This document shows, piece after piece, positions 1 through 7,266 of a stretch of DNA of 9,685 bases. A program made the position numbers and the translations under genes. The stretch is taken from assembly GCA_035291605.1 (NCBI GenBank), contig DATDRS010000290.1:1-9685 (forward strand). The letters are read 5' to 3'. This stretch comes from DATDRS01 sp035291605 (GTDB taxonomy: Bacteria; Chloroflexota; Anaerolineae; Anaerolineales; UBA6663). Within the stretch, counting starts at the first letter, position 1. The number at the start of each line of letters is the position of its first letter. The notes beneath the pieces were generated by a model. That model ran no database searches. It was not told the DNA's origin and worked only from the letters and a program-made list of their open reading frames with translations.

Positions 1-2325
1 GGCCCGTTCGAAGCACTGCGCGAAGTGCCGGGCATCGGCCGGTTGGGACAGGTTTTCGAGACCGAAGGCGGCACGGGAAAAGTACGCGTGCTCATCTGGG
101 AGGGGGTCGTTAGATTAATGACCCCCCACCCACCGCTCGAATACCCGGATAGCCGCGCGGACCCGTGGAACGCCATCCGCCCACTCATCGGCTACGGCCC
201 AGAGTCGCTGTACGTCTCGTTCAACCGCTTCTATCCGCCGGACCTGGCGCACTACGAAGCGCGCAACGCCACGCCCGACCGGTCGCATAATGAAACCTTC
301 GATGCGCTGGCCTTTACCGGATTGCTCGGGCTGGGCGTCTATCTCGCTTTGTTCGTCGCGGTGTTTTATTATGGCCTCAAATGGCTGGGGATGGTCGGGA
401 CGCCGTATCGCCGGAACGTATTCCTGATTCTAGTGTTGGGCGGCGGCCTGACCAGCGCCGCGGGCTTTGTATTGTGGCGCGGCCCCGAGTTCTTTGGCGT
501 CGGGCTGCCCCTGGGCATGTTGCTCGGCCTGATTTTCTATTTGACCCTCTATGCTTTGCGTAGCGGGTCGAGGCCGTCTGAGCCGGGCGGGGAAAATTCC
601 GGCGATATTCCTGAGCGCTGGCGAGCTGTCGCCATGATCAGCCTGTTCTCGGCCATCGTCGCGCACTTCGCCGAGATTCACTTCGGGATCGCCATCGTCG
701 CCACCCGCACGCACTTCTGGATCTTCACCGGCCTGCTGACCGCCCTGGGATACCTGATCCCGGCCACGCAAACCGGGCTAAATCCACCGGCGGTCAGCAG
801 CGCCCCGACCCCGACGCGCCGGAGGCAGCGGGCCAGTAGCGCGCGGGCAGCGGCAGACACATCCCGGGAGGCCTGGGGACCGGTGAGCGTGGGAACCGGC
901 CTCATGACGGCCATTTTGTTTACCCTCGGGTTCAATTTCATCACCAACCCATCTCACGCGACCCAGTTCGACAAGATCATTATCGAGGCGCTGACGGTCA
1001 ACCCCAAGAATAACAACCAGACTTCCTTCGGCGTGCTGGGGTTGATGTTGCTCACCTGGCTGATCGGCGGATTGCTGATGCACCTGGAGGAAACGCAGAA
1101 CACGTGGGAGCGCAGTGGCCTGGGCACGCTCGTCGCCAGCCTCTGGCTGGATCTGATCGCCGGCGGTTTCTGCTGGCTCCTCTTGAGCGCGCGCCTCGCC
1201 GCGATCGCCGGCTTTGTGCCGAACTCCATTGACCAACTGCTGTTGTCCACCAACAATATCGCGGGTGTGTTGGGCTTGTTCTACTCTATGATGCTGTTGA
1301 TCTTGCTAGGATTGGCGGCTGTCCTCCCAGCTGACTGGCCGACCTCTCCGCGCTCCATGAGCGGTATGACCATCGTGTGGGCGTTGACCTTGCCGCTGGT
1401 GGCGGTGATCTTTTCCATCACGCTCAACCTGCAGCTCATCCAGGCCGACATTATTTATAAGACCGGCCTGCAATTCGACGACCAGGGCCAGGCCGGCCTG
1501 TCCATCCGGGTGTACGACCAGGCCATCGCGCTGACGCCTGGCCAAGACTACTACTACCTTTTCCTCGGGCGCGCCTATCTGAACGCCACCGCGACAATTA
1601 CGGACACCGTTCAGCAGACCAATCTGCTCGCCACCGCCGAAGACAAGCTCATCCAGGCGCGCGACCTCAATCCGCTGAATACCGATCACAGCGCAAATTT
1701 GGGGCGGCTCAACCGCCAGTGGGCTTTATTTGCTACAAATCCAGACGCGCGCGCCGAAAAGTCCGGGCGGGCGAACGAATATTATCAGGAGGCCCTGTCG
1801 CTCAGTCCGAACAGCGCCATGCTGTGGAATGAGTGGGCCTCTCTCCATTATCAGCTGTTCAACGACCTGAACGCCGCCCAGGCCAAGCTTGACCAGTCCT
1901 TTGCGCTGGATAAAGAATTCGACCAGACCTATCAGTTGCAGGGCGACCTGCTCGTCACGCGCGCCCAGCAAGCCGCCGACCCGACGGCGCAACGGGCCCT
2001 GTATCAACAGGCCATTGACGCCTTTACCCAGGGCGTCGAAATCGCCAGACGCCACGGCGGCAACCCGCTGAACCTGCACATCGGCCTGGCCGGCGTCTAT
2101 GTGGCGACGCAGCAAATCCAACCGGCCATTGATCAATATCTGCAGGTGATCCAGATCGGCCTCGGGCCAAACCAGTGGCAGGCTTATCGCGCCGTGGCCG
2201 AGCTGTATCGCCAGCAGGGCAACGTCGTCCAGGCGCGCGTCTACGGACAGCAAGCCGTGGAGGCCGCACCGGAGAATGAGAAGCCCGGCTTGCAGGCCTG
2301 GTTGGCCGCACTGCCGCCGTCATAA
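1..2325 (+). CDS. O-antigen ligase (Wzy_C)-like polytopic membrane protein with C-terminal TPR repeats, 5' partial
   Basis: The reading frame is open from the first base to the TAA at 2323-2325 (774 codons), so the true start lies upstream of the window; the GTG at 25 is only an internal codon. Near the N-end are the segments GTGKVRVLIWEG and SHNETFDALAFTGLLGLG (His at about residue 96), which resemble the conserved Arg...Trp and His-Asn regions of O-antigen ligase/Wzy_C proteins that transfer or polymerise lipid-linked glycans. About nine or ten hydrophobic segments follow to about residue 480, interrupted by an Arg/Ala/Ser-rich loop (about residues 265-295). The last 280 residues or so are helical TPR-like repeats with typical spacing (AIALTPG, ARDLNPLN, ALSLSPNS, QVIQIG, AVEAAPEN). 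Inference: an envelope polysaccharide ligase or polymerase, or a related membrane protein, with a TPR docking domain. The substrate cannot be told. The next gene begins 31 nt downstream. Confidence 0.75.
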   Translation, partial: GPFEALREVPGIGRLGQVFETEGGTGKVRVLIWEGVVRLMTPHPPLEYPDSRADPWNAIRPLIGYGPESLYVSFNRFYPPDLAHYEARNATPDRSHNETFDALAFTGLLGLGVYLALFVAVFYYGLKWLGMVGTPYRRNVFLILVLGGGLTSAAGFVLWRGPEFFGVGLPLGMLLGLIFYLTLYALRSGSRPSEPGGENSGDIPERWRAVAMISLFSAIVAHFAEIHFGIAIVATRTHFWIFTGLLTALGYLIPATQTGLNPPAVSSAPTPTRRRQRASSARAAADTSREAWGPVSVGTGLMTAILFTLGFNFITNPSHATQFDKIIIEALTVNPKNNNQTSFGVLGLMLLTWLIGGLLMHLEETQNTWERSGLGTLVASLWLDLIAGGFCWLLLSARLAAIAGFVPNSIDQLLLSTNNIAGVLGLFYSMMLLILLGLAAVLPADWPTSPRSMSGMTIVWALTLPLVAVIFSITLNLQLIQADIIYKTGLQFDDQGQAGLSIRVYDQAIALTPGQDYYYLFLGRAYLNATATITDTVQQTNLLATAEDKLIQARDLNPLNTDHSANLGRLNRQWALFATNPDARAEKSGRANEYYQEALSLSPNSAMLWNEWASLHYQLFNDLNAAQAKLDQSFALDKEFDQTYQLQGDLLVTRAQQAADPTAQRALYQQAIDAFTQGVEIARRHGGNPLNLHIGLAGVYVATQQIQPAIDQYLQVIQIGLGPNQWQAYRAVAELYRQQGNVVQARVYGQQAVEAAPENEKPGLQAWLAALPPS

Positions 2326-2356
2326 TGGAAAATCTTCACCCCGCAAGGAGAACCCG

Positions 2357-2863
2357 ATGCCCCAGTACGCCGCTCCCCCATCCATGATCATTGACGCGAA
2401 GAAAAAGTACACGGCCACTTTCAAGACGGAGAAAGACGATTTTGTCGTCGAGTTGTTCGCGGATAAAGCGCCGAAGACGGTCAATAACTTCGTCTTTCTC
2501 GCCCGGGAGAAGTTTTACGACGGCGTCACGTTCCACCGCGTGATCCGCGACTTCATGGCGCAGGGCGGCGACCCGACCGGCACCGGAACAGGCGGGCCGG
2601 GGTACAAGTTCGCCGACGAGTTCCACCCCGGGCTGCGGCACGATGGCCCTGGTATCCTCTCGATGGCCAATGCCGGCCCCCATACTAATGGCAGCCAGTT
2701 TTTCATCACCCACAGGGCGACTCCCCACTTGGACAACCGGCACGCTGTGTTCGGCAAAGTCATCCAGGGGATGGACGTCGTACTGTCCCTTGACGAGCGC
2801 GATCCCATGCGCGCTGTCAAGCCGGGGACGAAGATCTTGACCATTGAGATCGTTGAAACATGA
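2357..2863 (+). CDS. Cyclophilin-type peptidyl-prolyl cis-trans isomerase
   Basis: 168-residue single-domain cyclophilin; it catalyses cis-trans isomerisation of Xaa-Pro bonds during protein folding. Visible signature residues: FHRVIRDFMAQGGD at 59-72 (catalytic Arg61, Gln69), MANAGPHTNGSQFFIT at 103-118 (Gln114, Phe116) and LDNRHAVFGKV at 125-135 (His129). The position equivalent to human CypA Trp121 is His124, as in many bacterial cyclophilins that bind cyclosporin poorly. The start at 2357 is chosen because AAGGAG (2345-2350) sits 6 nt upstream; an upstream in-frame ATG at 2276 would overlap the preceding gene and has no such site. No signal peptide or lipobox is seen, so a cytoplasmic location is likely. 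The stop is TGA 2861-2863. The family is certain; the cellular client is unknown. Confidence 0.95.
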   Translation: MPQYAAPPSMIIDAKKKYTATFKTEKDDFVVELFADKAPKTVNNFVFLAREKFYDGVTFHRVIRDFMAQGGDPTGTGTGGPGYKFADEFHPGLRHDGPGILSMANAGPHTNGSQFFITHRATPHLDNRHAVFGKVIQGMDVVLSLDERDPMRAVKPGTKILTIEIVET

Positions 2864-2868
2864 GCCGT

Positions 2869-2928
2869 GACGAGTGGTAGGAGGCGTGCTCACGCCACAC
2901 GTCACCTGTCACTCGTCGCCTGTCACCC
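2869..2928. repeat. Heptanucleotide GTCACYY tandem repeat with inverted arm
   Basis: Four head-to-tail 7-bp units run from 2901 to 2928 (GTCACCT, GTCACTC, GTCGCCT, GTCACCC). Upstream, GACGAGTG at 2869-2876 is the exact reverse complement of CACTCGTC at 2910-2917, and GGCGTG (2883-2888) pairs with CACGCC (2891-2896). The 73-nt gap between the isomerase and the VTT gene could therefore fold into a long arm carrying an inner hairpin. This looks like a small dispersed intergenic repeat rather than a gene-specific signal. That is inference, since only one copy lies in the window. Confidence 0.6.
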
Positions 2929-2936
2929 GGCAGTGT

Positions 2937-3545
2937 ATGGCCGATCAGACTGAGCCGATCCCCGTTCAATCTGGCGCGTCCGGCGTAACCCGCCCCAAGG
3001 CCTCGCTGCGTCTCCAACTTGCGCGGCTGGGGATGCTGCTGTTCGTCGTCGCCATCACGGTTTTCGTCTACGCCATCCGCGACCGCACCGAAGAACTGGA
3101 ACGCTATGGCTACGTAGGCGTTTTTGTGCTCTCCCTCCTCGCGAGCGCCACCGTCATCCTCCCCGCGCCCGGCCTGCTCTTCGTCTTCGGCGCAAGCGCC
3201 CTCGGCCTCTCGCCGCTTCTCGTCGGCCTGGCCGCCGGGGCCGGAGCCACGCTCGGCGAGTTGTCCGGCTACCTGGCCGGGTTCAGCGGGCAGGCAATCA
3301 TTGAAAACCGCGACATGTACGCACGCCTCACGACGTGGATGGAAAAATACGGCGCGGAGACGATTTTCGTCCTCGCCTTCATTCCTATCCCGCTGATGGA
3401 CCTCGCGGGTATCGCCGCCGGGGCGCTCAGAATGTCCCTCCCGCGCTTTCTTTTTTGGTGCTTCCTGGGTAAAGTGTTGAAAATGCTCGTCGTGGCCTAT
3501 GCCGGCGCTTACTCGGTCGAATGGGTGGCCCGGTTCCTCCAATAG
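2937..3545 (+). CDS. VTT/DedA-type (SNARE-associated) small membrane protein
   Basis: 202-residue integral membrane protein. Hydrophobic segments lie at about residues 31-47, 60-88, 91-117, 142-165 and 171-192, the usual pattern of VTT-domain proteins (DedA/TVP38/TMEM64), a group linked to lipid scrambling or undecaprenyl-phosphate recycling. Family-like features are GATLGELSGYLAG at 103-115, with Glu108 in the re-entrant segment, and AFIPIPLMDLAGIAAG at 147-162. The Arg commonly preceding FIP in DedA proteins is not present. The start is set at ATG 2937 because the frame upstream of it, reaching GTG 2886 and GTG 2874, runs through the heptamer repeat. No good Shine-Dalgarno precedes 2937, and the AGGAGG at 2879-2884 is only 1 nt from GTG 2886, so the start is less certain than the gene. 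The next gene begins 6 nt after the stop, which suggests co-transcription. Confidence 0.85.
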   Translation: MADQTEPIPVQSGASGVTRPKASLRLQLARLGMLLFVVAITVFVYAIRDRTEELERYGYVGVFVLSLLASATVILPAPGLLFVFGASALGLSPLLVGLAAGAGATLGELSGYLAGFSGQAIIENRDMYARLTTWMEKYGAETIFVLAFIPIPLMDLAGIAAGALRMSLPRFLFWCFLGKVLKMLVVAYAGAYSVEWVARFLQ

Positions 3546-3551
3546 CCTTTC

Positions 3552-4502
3552 ATGACTCTCCGCCCCCATGTCACTGGAGTGGTGCTCGTCGTTGACGATG
3601 ACGAAGTTAACCTGCGTTTGCTCAAAGTCAATCTGGAGCGGCGAGGCTATACCGTCATTTCCACGCGATCCGGGGCCGAAGGCCTTCAGGCAGCTCATGC
3701 GAGTCCGCCCGACCTGATCTTGAGCGACTCCTTGCTCCCAGATATGGATGGCCTGCAGTTGTGCAACCGCCTGGTCGAGGACACCCGGACCCGCCACATC
3801 CCGATCATCCTCATGTCCAGCCAGTCCGCGACGCAGAGCATCGTGTCGGCGCTGGAGGCCGGGGCCGACGACTACCTCGTCAAGCCGCTTGACTACCACG
3901 AGGTGTTGGCGCGCGTCCGGGCTCACATCCGGCGGGCGCATCTTAAACCAGCGCTCAATCCGCTCACTGGCCTCCCCGGCAATTTGATTATCGAGCAGGA
4001 AGTGCGCCGCCTCATCACCGCCGGGCACGGCCTCTTCGCCGTTCTCTACACTGATCTCAATCATTTCAAGGCCTACAACGACGTTTACGGCTTCCCGGCC
4101 GGCGACGAGGCCATCCGGCTGGTGGCGCGCCTCCTCACCGCCGCCGTGAACGAATTGGGCAACCCCACCGATTTGGTCGGCCACGTGGGGGGCGACGATT
4201 TTGTCGTCACCACCACCCCCGACCGCTGTGATGCGCTGGCCCAACGTATCATCACCGATTTTGACCGCCAGGTGCCGGAGCTGTACACCCCCGCCGACCG
4301 GCGGCGGGGGTATCTCATCACCAAAGACCGGCAGGGATTGCTTAAGAAGTTTCCGCTGCTAAGCATCTCGATTGCCATCGTCCACAACCAGTACCACGCG
4401 ATCACCAGCCATTGGGAAATCGGGGAACTTGGCGCGGAGCTCAAGCAATTCGCCAAGGCGCGCCAGGGCAGCTATTACGTGAAGGATCAGCGTCGTGGCT
4501 AA
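3552..4502 (+). CDS. Response regulator with degenerate GGDEF-like output domain
   Basis: 316 residues. The N-terminal receiver domain (about 9-128) has the acidic pocket DDDE at 15-18, phosphoacceptor Asp59 in LILSDSLLPDMDG, Ser89 in LMSSQ and Lys111 in LVKPLD, so it should accept phosphate from an unseen histidine kinase. The C-terminal domain (about 138-312) follows the diguanylate cyclase pattern: NPLTGLPGN, TDLNHFKAYNDVYGF at 167-181 (metal Asp168, substrate-binding Asn176) and HVGGDDFVV at 211-219. The signature is GGDDF rather than GGDEF, and the I-site position five residues before it reads NPTD instead of RxxD, so product inhibition is probably absent. Whether the domain makes c-di-GMP, only binds a nucleotide, or is inactive cannot be decided here. 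No clear Shine-Dalgarno precedes ATG 3552; coupling to the upstream gene is likely. It overlaps the HEAT gene by 8 nt. Confidence 0.9.
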   Translation: MTLRPHVTGVVLVVDDDEVNLRLLKVNLERRGYTVISTRSGAEGLQAAHASPPDLILSDSLLPDMDGLQLCNRLVEDTRTRHIPIILMSSQSATQSIVSALEAGADDYLVKPLDYHEVLARVRAHIRRAHLKPALNPLTGLPGNLIIEQEVRRLITAGHGLFAVLYTDLNHFKAYNDVYGFPAGDEAIRLVARLLTAAVNELGNPTDLVGHVGGDDFVVTTTPDRCDALAQRIITDFDRQVPELYTPADRRRGYLITKDRQGLLKKFPLLSISIAIVHNQYHAITSHWEIGELGAELKQFAKARQGSYYVKDQRRG

Positions 4503-6876
4503 GTCCCTGGAACAGGCTCTCGCAGACCTCAAGTCGAGCAACGCGCTGCAGCGCAAAGAGGCGGCGCAGCACCTGGCCGCACGCGCGGACCCAACCGTCG
4601 TGGAAGCGCTTTTTGCTGTCCTCGGCGATCCGGATGTGCAGGTGCACGAAGCCATTATTCAGGCCATCACCCGCCAGACTGCCTCCGGCGTCATCCCCGG
4701 CTTGGTCACCATCCTGCGGGAAAATCACGCCGGACGCCGCAACGCTGCCCTGAGCACATTGATTGAGATTGGCGCGCGCCGGCCCCAAAGTCTCATCGTC
4801 GCGTTGAATAACCCGACGCCGGAAGTCCGCCTGCACATCGCTGAAGTCTTAGGGGATTTGCGCAACCCGCAAGCGGTCCCGTCCTTGATCGAGCGGCTCA
4901 ACGATAGCGCCGAGTTTCCGAATGTGCGCCACGCCGCCGCGCAGGCGCTCGGCAAAATCGGCGACCGCGGGGCTGTGCCGGCGCTGGTGCGAGCGGCTCA
5001 GGAAGGCGATTTCTGGGTGCGCTATGCCGCCGTCGAGGCGCTCGGCAAAATCGGCGACGAACGCGCCGTCGAACCTTTGCTCGCGTTGATGCCGCAGGAT
5101 GCCTGGACGCGCCCTGCCATCGTTCAGGCGCTTGGGAACCTTGAACGGCTCGAAGCCGTCGAGCCGCTCGTCACGGCGCTCACCGACGCCAATGAGGCGG
5201 TGCGCGTGGCCAGCATGGAAGCGCTCATCAAGATTGTGATCGAGCCGGGGACAGCCCAACGCTTTGACGCAGACAAGGCGGTCCGTGTCCGCGAGCTGAT
5301 CCCCGTGCCGACGCTGGTGGACGAGCTTAACAAACGCGCGGAGCCGAGCAGCGCCTATGCGGCTCACCTGCTGGGCTGGCTGGCCGCGCCCGAAGCGCTG
5401 CCTGACTTGATCGCCACCCTCGGCCACGGCAACGAGACTCTGCGCTACGCCGCCACGGAAGCCATTCTGCGGTATAGCCACACCGCCGTCCCGGCTTTGC
5501 TCGAAGCTTTGCACAGCCACGAGGCGTTGATCCGTGAAGGCGCAGCTGAATTGCTGGGCATCCAGGCCGACGCCGAAGCGGTGCCGGCGCTCCGGGCGCG
5601 TCTCAGCGATGAGAGCGTCGAAGTCCGGCAGGCCGCCCTGCGCGCGTTAGGATCATTGGGCACCGACGCGGCTTACGAGGGGTTGCTCCAGGCTCTGGAA
5701 GACCCGGCCATTTATGACACGGCCCTCGGCGTCCTGGGCCAGTTGCGCGATTCCGCGCCCACGAGCAACTTCAAGGAGTATCTGCAACATGACTTGTACG
5801 CCGGCCAATCAGCGACGCGCCGGGCGGCGGCGCTGGCGCTGAGTCTGTTTGGCGACGAGTTTGCGGTCAGCCTCCTGCTCAACGCCACGCGCTTGCCGGA
5901 CGCTTCAATCCGCCAACCGGCGGCGGAGGCCCTGGCGCAGGTGCGCGGCAACCGCGCTGTGGGTACGCTCATCGAGGCGCTGGGCGACCGCGACTGGCTG
6001 GTACGTCAAAAAGTCATCGAGGCCCTGAGCTATATCCCCGACGGGCGCGCCATCACGGCTTTATTGCAAATGGTGCACGATCCAGAGTGGCGCGTGCGCC
6101 GGGCGGTGGTGGACGCTTTGGACCACATCAAAGACCCGCGCATCTACGAGCCGCTGCAGGTCTTGGCGCGCGACCCGGACCGCTGGATACGGCGCGCAAC
6201 CATGCAAGTATGCGCGGCGCTGGGTGATTACTGGGCTACAGACTTCCTGCTGCAAGGATTAAATGATCCCGAAATGATTGTCCGCCAGGCCACGCTCATC
6301 GCCATGGGGCGGCGGCGCGACCCGGCCACAACGGCGGCGGTCGTCACGCTGCTGATTGATCCCAGCCCCATTCTGCGCAACATGGCGGTGCGCGTATTGA
6401 CACAAATCGGCGATCCAAAGGTCATCGAGCCTCTGAGCCTGCTGGCGCACGATCCCGTCGAGGCGGTCCGCATCGAAACGGCCGACGCGTTGGGCGACTT
6501 TGGCAGCGAAGAAGGCATTGATGCCTTAGAGGTCCTGCTGCGCGACGGATCGGCCGAAGTGCGGCAGCGCGCGGCGCAATCGCTGGCCCACATCGGGACG
6601 CTGCGCGCGGCGGAGGCCCTGGCGGCCGCACTGGCGCTGCCCCTCGCCAAAGCCGAGGCGCAGGCTCAACTGCAAACGCTCGGCGAGCAGGCGCTGCGGG
6701 CGCTTTTGGGGACCGCCCGCGCTTCAGACCCTATCCTGCGGGTCGCCGCAGCGGAGTTGTTGGGGCAGTTGGGCAATGCCCATGCCATCCCGACCCTTAA
6801 ACAGTTGTTGCGCGACGGAGATGGGCGGGTGAGGCAGGCCGCCGAAGCAGCCCTGAAGACGATGAGGGCAGCCTAG
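4495..6876 (+). CDS. Long HEAT-repeat (PBS-lyase HEAT-like) scaffold protein
   Basis: 793 residues built almost wholly of alpha-helical HEAT units of about 31 residues, with the recurrent pattern D-x-x-x-VR-x-x-A-x-x-AL-G-x-x-G-D-x-x-A-x-x-x-L. Examples are VRHAAAQALGKIGDRGAVPAL at about 144-164 (first 15 residues repeat the pattern seen again near 175), VRQAALRALGSLG at 377-389, VRRAVVDALDHIKD at 534-547, VRIETADALGDFG at 658-670 and VRQAAEAALKTM at 779-790. Regularity breaks at about 250-285 and 407-440. No signal peptide, membrane segment or catalytic motif is visible, so this is a cytosolic protein-binding solenoid. Start GTG 4495 is supported by AAGGA (4482-4486) 8 nt upstream. It overlaps the response-regulator stop by 8 nt, which suggests coupled translation and a shared signalling role (inference). 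HEAT-like proteins also include phycobilin lyases, but no such context is seen. Confidence 0.92.
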   Translation: MAKSLEQALADLKSSNALQRKEAAQHLAARADPTVVEALFAVLGDPDVQVHEAIIQAITRQTASGVIPGLVTILRENHAGRRNAALSTLIEIGARRPQSLIVALNNPTPEVRLHIAEVLGDLRNPQAVPSLIERLNDSAEFPNVRHAAAQALGKIGDRGAVPALVRAAQEGDFWVRYAAVEALGKIGDERAVEPLLALMPQDAWTRPAIVQALGNLERLEAVEPLVTALTDANEAVRVASMEALIKIVIEPGTAQRFDADKAVRVRELIPVPTLVDELNKRAEPSSAYAAHLLGWLAAPEALPDLIATLGHGNETLRYAATEAILRYSHTAVPALLEALHSHEALIREGAAELLGIQADAEAVPALRARLSDESVEVRQAALRALGSLGTDAAYEGLLQALEDPAIYDTALGVLGQLRDSAPTSNFKEYLQHDLYAGQSATRRAAALALSLFGDEFAVSLLLNATRLPDASIRQPAAEALAQVRGNRAVGTLIEALGDRDWLVRQKVIEALSYIPDGRAITALLQMVHDPEWRVRRAVVDALDHIKDPRIYEPLQVLARDPDRWIRRATMQVCAALGDYWATDFLLQGLNDPEMIVRQATLIAMGRRRDPATTAAVVTLLIDPSPILRNMAVRVLTQIGDPKVIEPLSLLAHDPVEAVRIETADALGDFGSEEGIDALEVLLRDGSAEVRQRAAQSLAHIGTLRAAEALAAALALPLAKAEAQAQLQTLGEQALRALLGTARASDPILRVAAAELLGQLGNAHAIPTLKQLLRDGDGRVRQAAEAALKTMRAA

Positions 6877-6897
6877 GGGACATGCGCGATGTTCCCC
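6876..6897. terminator. Hairpin between convergent genes, possible weak bidirectional terminator
   Basis: GGGGACAT (6876-6883) pairs with ATGTTCCCC (6889-6897) around a GCGCG loop, with one unpaired T. It sits exactly between the stop of the HEAT gene and the stop of the converging deacetylase remnant. No U-run follows on either strand, so it is at best a weak or factor-assisted end signal. Confidence 0.35.
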
Positions 6898-6899
6898 CC

Positions 6900-7240
6900 T
6901 CACGCCTGGAGCCACTCCTTAAAAGGAGCGGGGTCGGTTGCCTCTGCCGGCCAGTGTCGGTGAAAAGCTTCCTCGGGCAGCAGGACCTCGCGGAGGGTCA
7001 GGGGCCGCCCGGCCATCTGGGAACGGCGTCGGACGAATAGCGCCGTCTGCGTGTCGTGGCAGCGGGCGGCGGCTTCTTTCACACTCAGTAAATTGGAGAC
7101 ATCCACCACCATATCCGCGAGGTCATTGGGATTCGAGAGGCGTGGACATCCACTCTCTTCGCTGAGAGCAGGGCGAGCGCGCCGCCGCACAGAATGGTTT
7201 CATCGTCAGGATGAGCGACGGCGCAGAGGAGAGAAGGCAT
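6900..7240 (-). pseudogene. PIG-L/LmbE-family deacetylase remnant with internal deletion and frameshift
   Basis: Two pieces of one PIG-L (LmbE) zinc-dependent GlcNAc-type deacetylase are visible in different frames. Reading down from ATG 7240, the first piece gives the family N-terminus with zinc motif AHPDDE (residues 9-14), then CGGALALLSAKRVDVHA, and after about 35 residues it runs into an out-of-frame tail ending near 7085. The second frame, down to TGA 6900-6902, gives a family-like C-terminus (RLSNPNDLADMVVDVSNLL, then CHDTQTALFVRRRS). The join lies near 7134-7150. The family is usually about 230-250 residues, so roughly 130 central residues, including the second zinc ligand region, are missing, and the junction is also out of frame. 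A good AGGAG lies 6 nt before ATG 7240, so the gene was probably functional once. It lies 26 nt after the PyrK-like gene, in the same orientation. Confidence 0.82.
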
Positions 7241-7266
7241 GAGGCGCTCCTGCATCAAGTCCGGGC

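Noticed and set aside
2276..2356. Upstream ATG 2276 as start of the cyclophilin
   Set aside because: It overlaps the end of the preceding gene and adds a non-family extension, while ATG 2357 has a good ribosome site.
2901..2928. Repeats as a CRISPR array
   Set aside because: The units are 7 bp, directly adjacent and without spacers.
2874..2936. Upstream GTG starts (2874, 2886) for the VTT gene
   Set aside because: They would translate the heptamer repeat. The AGGAGG at 2879-2884 is only 1 nt from GTG 2886, too close for normal initiation, so ATG 2937 is preferred.
2817..4244. 475-codon open frame on the - strand opposite the VTT and response-regulator genes
   Set aside because: It is antisense to two well-supported genes, has a biased Gly/Glu/Arg/His composition with no motif I recognise, and such frames are common opposite GC-rich genes.
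6915..6928. CTCCTT-AA-AAGGAG palindrome as a terminator
   Set aside because: It lies in the coding remnant of the deacetylase (Phe-Lys-Glu codons) and has no U-run on either side.
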